This document shows positions 18,687-26,699 of a DNA stretch of 64,000 nucleotides, in pieces. Source of the stretch: CAVOAK01 sp965217615. Lineage in GTDB: Bacteria; Pseudomonadota; Alphaproteobacteria; UBA8366; CAVOAK01. Each line of letters begins with the position of its first letter. Position 1 is the stretch's first letter. The translations under genes were made by a program, and so were the position numbers. The stretch covers positions 1 through 64,000 of the forward strand of contig CBDCIT010000016.1 in NCBI GenBank assembly GCA_965217615.1, read 5' to 3'. The notes beneath the pieces were generated by a model. That model was given only the letters and a program-made list of their open reading frames with translations. It searched no databases and was not told the origin of the DNA.

Positions 18687-20120
18687 CAGCCCGTTGATTA
18701 AGTGGCTTTTTCCGGCTCTCACCCCCAGATGAAGAATGCGGCGGCGAAAGCCGACTGGCCGCTTTGCGAAACCCCCCGTGCCGCCAGCATGGCCCCGGTG
18801 GGCGTGAGCAGAACGAAAATACCGCCATATCCGCCCGCCACGGCCTCCCGCAGGGTGTCGGCGCCGATGAGCTGGCGCATCAGTAACGATAGATTGTGGC
18901 CGGCGACGTGGAGCAGGTATCGCTTGTGCACATTCTCTCGCCCGCGCAGCCAGGTTCGTCGCATGCCGCCACGATCGAGGTTGTGGGCAAAGCAGCGCTC
19001 GACGATCTCGGCGCGCAGCTTGAAGGCCTCGCGGGCGACCCCGGACTTGAGCCGCGCACGGTTGTTGGTGACCGCGCGCCGCGCCGCCTCATCACCGTGC
19101 CAGCGCGAAAAGCCGGTCTGCTTGGGCGCCACGATCCGGGTCTTCCAGGGACTGTCGTTCAGAGCCCTCAAGACCGCCCGTGAGTGATAACCTTTGTCGG
19201 CGACGCATTCGGCCGGGTCCTCCGCCGTCGGTGCCGCATCCACCGCCCCGAGGTTTGCCTCGGCCTTCGCCAGGGTCTTGGAAAGCGTCGTGGTGTCGCC
19301 CTCATCGGCCGGGTGCAGCTCGGCCGCCACCACCGCGCCGGTGCCAGATCCACCGCGTGCTCGGGCTTGTAGGCCAGATGCGTCGTGCCATCCTTCATCT
19401 TGGCGATCTTGGCCTCGGGGTCGCTCTTCGAAACCCAATCCGTGTTGGAAAGCTTCTTGCCCTTGCGCTTCCGCTCCAGACGCGCCAGATCCTCGGCCGT
19501 GGGTGTCTCGACGCCGCTTTCCCGGGCCAGCATCTCCCGGTAGCCTTCGCCGTTGGCGCGCCGCACGATGTTCCGCAGCGCCGCGTTGGCCTCCATGGTC
19601 GAGGCATCGACGCCGATGCGCTCGCCCTTGATCAGCCCCGCCTCGGCGATCAGCACCAGAACCCAGTCGAAGACCGCCGCGTGGACTTCATGGGGCAGGC
19701 GCGTGCGGCTCCGTGACAGCCAGGAATGGTCCGGTACCCGATCACGGCTCCCCAGTCGCAGGAACGCCCGCAGCGAAAGCGAGTCCGAGCAGCGCCACTC
19801 CAGACCGCGCTCGCTGTCGATGCCCTCGAAGTAGCCCACCAGGTGCATCCGGAAATAGCGCCCGGGCGGCACCGAGGGCGCGCCCATCCGGGCCGCGTAA
19901 TAAGGCCGGCAGCTCGCCTCGGCAAAGGCGTCGAAGCCGCCCTCGATCAGCACCGACTGCAGGCGGTCATAAAACACATGACCCGGAGAGCGCGGCATCC
20001 CCGACCAGCTCACCATCAGATCCCCCTGACCAGCCTTCTGCCGTCCCATCGCCATCGGCAAACCCCCCTGCAAATCAGGGAACCAGAGAATCAGACGGCG
20101 CCGACTTAATCAACGGGCTG
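18687..20120 (-). mobile_element. IS1182-family element, copy 1 (degenerate)
   Basis: It is bounded by inverted repeats CAGCCCGTTGATTAAGT and flanked by a TTAA target duplication. It is nearly identical to the copy at 42872-44314, minus a 9-bp in-frame deletion near 19530 and a single-base deletion near 19344 inside the transposase. Confidence 0.9.
18719..20073 (-). pseudogene. IS1182-family transposase, frameshifted
   Basis: Two overlapping frames (20073-19168 and 19438-18719) together cover the 454-residue protein that is intact at 42903-44267. Comparing the two copies locates a one-base loss at about 19344 (GTGCCAGATC here, GTGTCCAGATC in the other) and loss of three codons between short CCAG repeats. 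Unless frameshifted translation occurs, it is inactive, but it could be mobilised by the intact copy because the ends are preserved. Confidence 0.9.
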
Positions 20121-21464
20121 TTAAGGAGGCCATGTTTTCCCAACTCCGCTTATTTCCATGCCAGCTTCGACCTTCCAAGCATCCGGGACCTGGCGGCGGC
20201 GGATTTCGCGCTCGGTGATGAGTGCTCGAGCCATCGCGTCACGGCCGGATCGGATGGCGGAGAGAGCGAGGGTTTGGTCGAATACGTCGCGTTGGACGTG
20301 ACTGCCGCCGAACAGGTAGTGTTCGTAGCGGACGGGCAGCATGAGATCGACGGCCCGGCCGTAATCGCCCTCATGGAAGGCCCGGAGACCTTGGGTGACA
20401 CCTATGCCTGCGTCGACGGCGCGGGAGGAGAGTGGATCGTGCCGAGCTGTGTCGTCACGCATGGCCGCAATTAGTACGTCGGCAGCATCGCGGCGACCGG
20501 TGGCGAGGAGCGCCATCATGTAGTTGGTGTTGAAATAGGTATTCGTGGCATCTCGGGCATGCGCCTCAGCGTGCTCGCCGAGCTCTTCCCAACGGTCACC
20601 GACATCGATGCCACGTAGATGTAGGCGCCAGAGCAGCGCCGATCCATTGGCAATGTCCGTCGCGAAATCCGTTTCCTCGCCGCGGATTCCATTGTCATAG
20701 AGGTTGAGAACTTCACTGATTTCACCACGCTCCAAATGGAATAGCGAGCGGTGCCACCAGAGGTGGAAGCGGAAATTGTCGTTCTCGAGCCAGTCGGGCT
20801 CTGTTCGCTTCAGCCAGTCGATGCCGTCGGTGTGGCGTCCCTCCATCTCGAAGATGTGCGCGACCGCGTGGATGGCCCACGAATCCTCAGGATTCAGGTC
20901 CACTGCCTCACGGCCCACACGCTCGGCCACCTCGTATTCTCCGCACTCCTCCAAGCCGAAAGACAGCATCCCCAAGATAAATCCGTAGCCTACCATCGCC
21001 GTGTCCCAGGCGTGGAGAGCCCGGCCCACGACATCCCGCATGTTGGCGGCATCGCCTCGCCAGAAATGGAGCAACTGGGTCAGCTTGATGTTCATCGGAT
21101 CAGTAGGATGGTCGATGGCAATTCCGTCGAACGTTGCCAGCGCTTCGCTGGATTTCTCGGCGAGAAGGAGTTCAGTCGCGGCCACGTGCCGCTGCTCCCG
21201 TTCGGTTGCGTTGACCGTGGCCTTTTTAGCGATCTCCAGTGAATCGTGAGCCTTCGACTGGAAGGCGGGGTCGAAGGCCATCTTTAGCAGGTATGCCTTG
21301 AAGCAATGGGCCATGACGAATTCGGGATCGGCATCAAGCGCCGCGTCCAATCGGTCCATGGTGTCGCGTTTCTGTGCCATAAAACCGGCGACCGCGCATT
21401 CGTAGGCGGAAAGCGCCACGTCATTGGCGACGGTAATTGGTAGGCCACGGACATCGACACTCAT
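20121..21464 (-). CDS. TTC38-like tetratricopeptide repeat protein
   Basis: A ~447-residue, all-helical protein resembling the TTC38 family (tetratricopeptide repeat protein 38). Helix-turn-helix pairs run along the whole length, for example LDAALDADPEFVMAHCFKAYLL, VGREAVDLNPEDSWAIHAVAH and LFGGSHVQRDVFDQTLAL near the end. The start at 21464 has an AGAAAGGAA site. The stop TAA overlaps the TTAA target duplication of IS1182 copy 1. Removing the IS reconstitutes the same stop, so the protein is not truncated. Cellular role unknown. Confidence 0.78.
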   Translation of the reverse strand: MSVDVRGLPITVANDVALSAYECAVAGFMAQKRDTMDRLDAALDADPEFVMAHCFKAYLLKMAFDPAFQSKAHDSLEIAKKATVNATEREQRHVAATELLLAEKSSEALATFDGIAIDHPTDPMNIKLTQLLHFWRGDAANMRDVVGRALHAWDTAMVGYGFILGMLSFGLEECGEYEVAERVGREAVDLNPEDSWAIHAVAHIFEMEGRHTDGIDWLKRTEPDWLENDNFRFHLWWHRSLFHLERGEISEVLNLYDNGIRGEETDFATDIANGSALLWRLHLRGIDVGDRWEELGEHAEAHARDATNTYFNTNYMMALLATGRRDAADVLIAAMRDDTARHDPLSSRAVDAGIGVTQGLRAFHEGDYGRAVDLMLPVRYEHYLFGGSHVQRDVFDQTLALSAIRSGRDAMARALITEREIRRRQVPDAWKVEAGMEISGVGKTWPP

Positions 21465-21836
21465 GGGCCGAAATTCCTTTCTCTCCTGCAAATGATCCCC
21501 GATCGGGCGCACTCAGAATATCATCCTGTGGAAGTTGAAGGCAGGGCGAGCGTGGAGAATCGCAGCAACACACCGCACTCACGGCATAGGCTGAATCCAG
21601 AAATCCGAGCCGCCATAGAGATTGTGACAGTGCTGCCTTCGGTATGATGCTATTGTGCGCTCAACTTTGATCCACCAGACTCTAGTGATGTCAATAGGTT
21701 AGGACGCTGATCTGCGTCGTATACACACGCCTAATAACAGGCTCTCCCGACCGATCCTCCTCGAACTGTGGATGTGGCTCCCCATCTGCCATAGATGCAG
21801 TCCGTCTTGGGGTTACCCGATAGATGTCACGCTTAA
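21465..21836. other. Intergenic region containing MITE-1 copy 5
   Basis: Apart from the repeat at 21648-21739 no gene or signal is recognised. Confidence 0.4.
21648..21739 (+). repeat. MITE-1 copy 5 (92 bp, diverged)
   Basis: It begins TGCTATTGTGCGC and ends ACGCCTAATAACA, sharing the AGGTTAGGACGCYGATC interior with copy 2. The left terminal repeat is eroded. Confidence 0.65.
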
Positions 21837-22112
21837 TTAGTGCCGCGTCTTGCGGGCGGGCTCTGCCTCCACCCGTTCGATTTCTTCTTCGCCCGTGACG
21901 GCGCCGTTGGCGACGGCGCTCATGATCTCACCGACAGTGGCACCCGAGCATGTCGCTGCGAAGGTGGACCACTCCAGTAAGGCGACGGCCACACACTTGG
22001 GACAATACTGATTAACGGTGGCGGCTTCGTGCAATTGGTTTTGTACCAGGGTTTCAACCAGTTCGCGGATTTCGTCGCTATGCTCGTCCAGGTGTTTCAG
22101 ATCATCGACCAT
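21837..22112 (-). CDS. Hypothetical small acidic protein with CxxC
   Basis: A 91-residue protein with an acidic helical N-terminus (MVDDLKHLDEHSDEIRELVETL), one CPKC pair near residue 37 and a Glu-rich tail. I recognise no family. A diverged fragment of its C-terminal end (GEEETERADTEIARETQ in place of GEEEIERVEAEPARKT) occurs at about 23085-23180 on the same strand, beyond the methyltransferase gene, implying an old tandem duplication. Function unknown. Confidence 0.5.
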   Translation of the reverse strand: MVDDLKHLDEHSDEIRELVETLVQNQLHEAATVNQYCPKCVAVALLEWSTFAATCSGATVGEIMSAVANGAVTGEEEIERVEAEPARKTRH

Positions 22113-22317
22113 TGCCTACTCCATTACTTGACTGCTTTGTCAGACTGCGTACTGCCCTGCCAACCATTTCGCAGTTGTACTAGCTGCGACACTTCGCAGG
22201 CTATGGACTCGCCACGACCGCACGATCGCTTCGTTGTCGAGCGAGGGGCTCCTGACCTCTTGCCTGAGCTGCCAGGTCAAGTCCTCGGGACCCTGGTCAG
22301 GGAATTCACAGGGCTGG

Positions 22318-23004
22318 TCATCGTGCGGCGGAGGTTGCTCTGCGGCAATTGGCGCGCCGATTGCCTGCCAGTCCCGCTCGGTCGGCCTTGGTGATTTGCC
22401 AAATTCCGGCAGGCGGCATGTTCATCGCCGTGAACCCGACCTTGCGGCACTCAAGGCCCAGCAGTGCGCAGGCGAGGGCCGGATGTCGCGCGTAGGTGTA
22501 TTGCACAAATGCTCCGCCTTCCGGCACCGCATTGAGGCTCGCCTGGACGATCGCCTCGCGCTCCCCCGATTGCAGGTTACGAAGCGGGAGGGAGGAGACC
22601 ACTACCGAGGCTGGGCTTGCGCACTCCTGGGCAAGAATCCTTTCGATCTGCGCTGCCTCACCCCTGACGACAGCTGCGCGTGGAAACCTCCGCTCGAGCC
22701 ACCGGCACATCTCCCGATCCTGTTCGATGAGCACCAGGTTTTGCTCTACGATCCCCTGCTCGATCAGCGCTCTGGTGATATTCCCGGTCCCGGCCCCGAG
22801 TTCGACCACCGGCCCCTCACCCCGTCTCGCCTTTATGCTCGCACATGCCATCGCCCAGGCGAGCGGCTTCGCGCTCGGCATAATCCCCCCGATCCGATAC
22901 GGGCTCGACGCCCAACGCCACATGAAGAGTATGAGCCCGTTACCGCTTGTCCCCGCGCAGCGCCTCGGATCCTCCAGTCTTCCGCGTCCTTCCGCCACCC
23001 GCAT
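22318..23004 (-). CDS. PmtA-like phospholipid N-methyltransferase
   Basis: A 228-residue SAM-dependent methyltransferase of the PmtA/rRNA-adenine-dimethylase-like fold: VVELGAGTGNITRALI (motif I), NLVLIEQDREMC (motif II acidic residue), then VVVSSLPLRNL, the NLPL-type motif of this class, and a C-terminal strand with NMPPAGIW. PmtA enzymes methylate phosphatidylethanolamine towards phosphatidylcholine at the inner membrane face. The ATG at 23004 sits directly against AAGGAG, so a GTG at 22998 may be the true start. The extreme C-terminus (Arg/Ala-rich) is not typical. Confidence 0.75.
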   Translation of the reverse strand: MRVAEGRGRLEDPRRCAGTSGNGLILFMWRWASSPYRIGGIMPSAKPLAWAMACASIKARRGEGPVVELGAGTGNITRALIEQGIVEQNLVLIEQDREMCRWLERRFPRAAVVRGEAAQIERILAQECASPASVVVSSLPLRNLQSGEREAIVQASLNAVPEGGAFVQYTYARHPALACALLGLECRKVGFTAMNMPPAGIWQITKADRAGLAGNRRANCRRATSAAR

Positions 23005-23805
23005 CTCCTTGCTTGATCGTCCTCACGAATCCCGTCATGGTGCATCGTCAAAGTAAATGGGTTTGAGCTACCCGATACATGGCACGCTCAACTTGTGTTG
23101 CGTCTCGCGGGCGATCTCTGTATCCGCCCGTTCGGTTTCTTCTTCGCCCACAGCGGCACCGTTGACAGCCCCTCAGGCGCCAGAGCTTTCTCACGCTGTT
23201 GCTCTTGGACCCGAAGGAGGTCGACGACGGCGACTGTCTGCCATCCGAGCTGTCCCTCCCATTTATTCCATCCGTCGCAGAACCTTGGAATTTTGCATCA
23301 CCACCGGATACCCTTTCCGGCATGCATAAGATCATCAAAATCTTCGCGGACCGCGCGGCGCTCCACACAGAAATCCTTGCCCTGCGACAGCAGGTAGCTG
23401 TCCTGAAACGGAAAGGCCCCGGCCATTGCTTCGGAAGGCGGATACCCGACGCCTTGTCAGGGAGAACGTATCGGGACCAGCCAAGGAAGCTCTGGAGCCA
23501 CTCGGTACGGAGAATGCCGACAAATTTGCCAGGGAAAATCCTTCCCACCGGGCTACGGTTGCTGTGAAACTCCGGGAAATCATGGAACTTAACCACGCGG
23601 GCGAAAGCGCACCTGGGATAGATCGCCGCTTGGCGGATTCGCGGGAACGGAATGCGTCGGTTTATGCAAACCGGGCACTTGAGGCTTTCGGTGCAAGAAT
23701 GAATGAAGCCCATCGGTCCCGCCGACCCACCCGGAAGTCCTGTCGGTGACGATGGCAAGCGGTGTAAGATCAGCAAGAAGAAAAGCGCTTGAGAGCAGGG
23801 AATCT
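23005..23805. other. Eroded region with duplicate and transposase relics
   Basis: Positions 23085-23180 (minus) hold a diverged C-terminal piece of the 91-residue protein at 21837. Around 23322-23420 (plus) a frame reads ALHTEILALRQQVAVLKRK, the leucine-zipper-like lead of integrase-core transposases, then loses similarity. No intact gene is supportable. Confidence 0.4.
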
Positions 23806-24633
23806 ATGAAGGCAACGGCGGTTAACGGTAAGCTCCCTACAGGCCGAGCTGGGGCTGCGGAGTTCGTGAGTGGCAAGACCCGAAGCCGCGCGACAGGCTG
23901 CGTGGTCTTGCGCACGTTCATTGGCGCGTTGACGCTTGCCCTAGTTGTCGCTGGACGCCCGTCCACGGCGTCGGAGATCGAACACCTCGACGAACTCACC
24001 GACGCTCAGCCGACTCTGCAGGCGGTCATTCAGCGCGACGGAGCCGACGGCTTCGCCGCGCTGGCTGGGTTTGCGCTCGACGGGATGCTGTTCGGCGTTG
24101 CCGGGTACTCGACCGGCCGGTTGGCCGGTGGCGCTCTGATCGAGTATTTCGATGCGGATCCGTTCAACGGGGACCCGTTCGAAGGAGACCTGCTGGGCGG
24201 GGCGTGGGGCGCCGCGAAGCTCTCCGATAGCGGCTACGTCGAGCTGCGAGCCTTCGGCGGCGAAGACAATTTGTGGATGACGCAGATTCTTGTCGAACTC
24301 GACATCCCGTTGCCGCCCTACTTGCTGCTCACGCCCTTTGTCGTCGGCACCTACGCCGAAGAGAACGGCGTGGACTTCCGACGCGGCGAGGCCGGGGCAA
24401 GGCTCGGCACCAGGACGGAGGGGCCGGTTTCCATCGCCGGCATCGAAACGACCGGTCCGGTCGACTTCCAGGCCGGGCTCGGCGGCATCGATTCCAACGC
24501 CTACGATCCCCGGCTGCGGGCGACCGTCGGCATTGGCTTGCCGTTAGGCCCGATCCGTCTCGGCGTCGGAGCCCGCTACACCACCGGTGCGGACGAGCTG
24601 GGCGTCGGCGGGTCGGTCAGCTTTTCCTTCTAG
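23806..24633 (+). CDS. Predicted secreted or outer-membrane beta-barrel protein, unknown
   Basis: A ~275-residue protein with a likely signal segment (FIGALTLALVVAGRPSTASE, roughly residues 38-57) after a basic leader and, in the second half, alternating strands separated by charged turns (YVELRAFGGEDN, ARLGTRTEGPVSIAGIETTG, RLGVGARYTTG), ending SVSFSF with a terminal Phe, as outer-membrane barrels often do. The ATG at 23806 follows GGGA and is preferred to 23746. No family name is assigned. The downstream neighbour is a decayed binding-protein gene. Confidence 0.5.
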   Translation: MKATAVNGKLPTGRAGAAEFVSGKTRSRATGCVVLRTFIGALTLALVVAGRPSTASEIEHLDELTDAQPTLQAVIQRDGADGFAALAGFALDGMLFGVAGYSTGRLAGGALIEYFDADPFNGDPFEGDLLGGAWGAAKLSDSGYVELRAFGGEDNLWMTQILVELDIPLPPYLLLTPFVVGTYAEENGVDFRRGEAGARLGTRTEGPVSIAGIETTGPVDFQAGLGGIDSNAYDPRLRATVGIGLPLGPIRLGVGARYTTGADELGVGGSVSFSF

Positions 24634-24692
24634 GTCGGCGGGAAATCGCCATTCGATCGCTCTCGAATCCGCCAATTGAGATGCGAAGAATT

Positions 24693-25200
24693 GTTTTGCC
24701 GGGACTTCAAGATGAGGTGATCTCGGCCCTGCTCAGCTATCTCGGCGAGAAACCGAACAGCCTGGACCCCAACGCCATCGCCATGGCCGAGCCGGTGCTG
24801 AGGGAGATCCGCGCCCATGTCGGAGGCATCCCAACTCGGCCAGATCGAGGCGTTGGCGAAAGGCGAGATCTGCCCTGCGATGGGCTGGTCGGGCGACATG
24901 CTGCAGGCGCGCGACCGGACCGACGCGGCGGGAATGGGCGTGAGGATCGACTACGCGATCCCGGAAGAAGGCGCGCTCATGTGGTCCGACATGATGGTCA
25001 TCCCAGCGGTCGCACCGCATCCCGGCAACGCGCACCGCTTCATCGACCAACTGATAGGGTCGGAGGTCATCGCTGAGAGCCCGCGCGTCCAACCGCGTCT
25101 TCTACGCCAACGCCAACGCGGCGTCGGCGAAATATCTCGATCCGGCGATGGCGAGCGACCCCGCCTCCATTCGGCGTCCGGGGTGCGGGAGAACCTCTAT
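24693..25200 (+). pseudogene. Polyamine ABC transporter substrate-binding protein (PotD/PotF type), fragment
   Basis: Pieces in different frames match the second half of PotD/PotF periplasmic binding proteins: ALLSYLGEKPNSLDPN with VLREIRAHVG, then EALAKGEICPAMGWSGDMLQARDR, IPEEGALMWSDMMVIPA, HPGNAHRFIDQLI, and finally FYANANAASAKYLDPAM. At least two frameshifts (near 24830 and 25085) and the absence of the N-terminal half make this a relic. The transporter's other genes are not present. Confidence 0.82.
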
Positions 25201-25360
25201 GTGACTGGCCCCTGCAGCAGCACAACTACCTGCGCACCCACCTGGCGGGCGAGTCCGTGAAACTCGGGTCCGGTGTCTTCGGATTTTCCGGCTCCCGTTG
25301 GATGGTGGTCGAACGGGATCCTGGTAGGCGTCAACTCGCCTGATTCCGGACCGGGGCCTG

Positions 25361-25383
25361 CAATTGGAGTACAATTGGAATTG
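25361..25383 (+). promoter_or_regulatory. Possible operator repeats upstream of vapB
   Basis: Two direct CAATTGGA-type repeats 11 bp apart lie about 35-55 bp upstream of the antitoxin start. Toxin-antitoxin operons are usually autorepressed at such repeats. The assignment is inference. Confidence 0.35.
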
Positions 25384-25416
25384 ACTACGTGGCGATCGGT
25401 AGCTACCTTTTTCGGC

Positions 25417-25710
25417 ATGAGATCGGTCGGCATCAAGGTTCTGAACAGCAAGCTGAGCGAATATGTCCGGCTCGCGGCGTCAGGCGAGACGATCCTGGTG
25501 ACGGACCGTGACCGGGTGGTCGCGGAGCTCGGTCCGCTCAGGGAAACCCGGAGCCCGATCCCCGCCGACGCCTTCCTGGCCGACGCGGTACGGTCTGGCG
25601 TCCTGACACCCGCGCCGCTGACTGCTTCCGGGCCGCCGCCGACGCCTGCGCCCGTTGCGTCTATGGACGAGGTTCTGGCGGAGCTGGACGAGAGCCGGCG
25701 CGACCGGTGA
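25417..25710 (+). CDS. VapB/Phd-type antitoxin
   Basis: A 97-residue antitoxin of the Phd/YefM class. The N-terminal DNA-binding part MRSVGIKVLNSKLSEYVRLAASGETILVTDRDRVVAEL is diagnostic, and the Pro-rich, acidic C-terminus (ending DEVLAELDESRRDR) is the toxin-neutralising tail. The start is the ATG at 25417, after the direct repeats. The frame upstream to 25273 is not expected to be translated. The stop overlaps the toxin start by 4 bp (GTGA). Confidence 0.88.
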   Translation: MRSVGIKVLNSKLSEYVRLAASGETILVTDRDRVVAELGPLRETRSPIPADAFLADAVRSGVLTPAPLTASGPPPTPAPVASMDEVLAELDESRRDR

Positions 25711-26108
25711 TCTATCTCGATTCGTCCGTCGCGCTCGCGCATCTCCTGGTCGAGGATCGGCGCCCCCCGGAGTCGCTATGGGACGAGTCCCCGGTGTCCA
25801 GCCGACTGCTGGAATACGAGCTGTGGACACCTATCCATTCGCGCGGGCTGGCCCAATCCCACGGTGAGGCGGTTCGCCTGCTGATCGGGCGGGTCTCGAT
25901 GCTTGAGCTTGCTCCTTCCGTGCTTGCGCGGGCACTGGATCCCTTTCCGGGTCCTTCCCCATTGCGGACGCTGGATTCACTGCACCTGGCGTCCTGCGCC
26001 TATCTGGCCGATCACGGTCAGCCGGTCGTGCTTGCGAGCTACGACCGACGGATGGCCGCCGTGGCCCGCGCCATGGAAATTCCGCTCTTCGACCTGGAGG
26101 AGGCTTGA
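25707..26108 (+). CDS. PIN-domain toxin, VapC family
   Basis: The 133-residue PIN-domain ribonuclease has IYLDSSVALAHL at the N-terminus (Asp5), an acidic residue in the central helix (LEYELWTP), TLDSLHLASC (Asp near 89) and SYDRRMAAVARA (Asp near 111), matching the metal-binding residues of VapC toxins, which cleave tRNA or rRNA. Translation starts at a GTG overlapping the antitoxin stop, showing coupling. The pair looks intact in otherwise decayed surroundings. Confidence 0.9.
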   Translation: MIYLDSSVALAHLLVEDRRPPESLWDESPVSSRLLEYELWTPIHSRGLAQSHGEAVRLLIGRVSMLELAPSVLARALDPFPGPSPLRTLDSLHLASCAYLADHGQPVVLASYDRRMAAVARAMEIPLFDLEEA

Positions 26109-26315
26109 ACGACGTGGCTTCGCGAAAGCCGAAAATTTGTCGTCCTTCAGTTGTCGGGCGATGGGGAAAACGAAGTCGCAAGTCGGGCGGGACGGAGTGA
26201 GGCAAAAAGCGGATTTTCCGTGAGCTCGGTCACTGGCGCCCCTCGACAACCGAAGGGTTGCCAATTTTTTCGTTCACACGCCAGGCACCGCCAGTCCCGC
26301 CTTGCTCGCCCTGTG

Positions 26316-26699
26316 TGTCAATCGGCGTGGAATATTGACCCCCTATCGGCGTGCAATATTGACCCCCTGAGTGGCACGGCGGAGGTTGTCCCGGTAGTCA
26401 AATGGGGGGGCGTGCGGCTTCGTGTAGCGTCTTGCGCTCGTAGCTGAACGAGGTCTCATCACCCCGAACCACCTTGCGCACCGTGTTCTTCGAAGTCCTA
26501 AATCCCGGGCGATTTTCATGATCGGAACGCCCCATACCCGATGTTCCCAACGGATCCGCGCAATCGTCTCCACAACCAGCAGTTCCCCCGCCTCGTCTGT
26601 CCAAACAACAAGGTGTGTTCAAGATCACAAAACCAGGGGGGTCAATTTTGGACGCCGACTACCCCACCAAAGGGGGTCAATATTCCACGCCGATCAACA
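26316..26699 (-). mobile_element. 384-bp miniature derivative of the IS21 element
   Basis: Both ends (TGTTGATCGGCGTGG at 26699 and TGTCAATCGGCGTGG at 26316) and their inner repeats match the IS21 element at 4801-7353. Inside, the first ~45 codons of istA join directly to the last ~70 bp of the right end, so almost all of istA and all of istB's function are gone. It interrupts the C-terminal region of the surface protein gene, whose frame enters it at 26699. Confidence 0.88.

Noticed and set aside
25190..25330. Possible continuation of the polyamine-binding-protein pseudogene after 25200
   Set aside because: A frame with QQHNYLRTHLAGESVK is open there, but I could not match it to the family, so it is not annotated.
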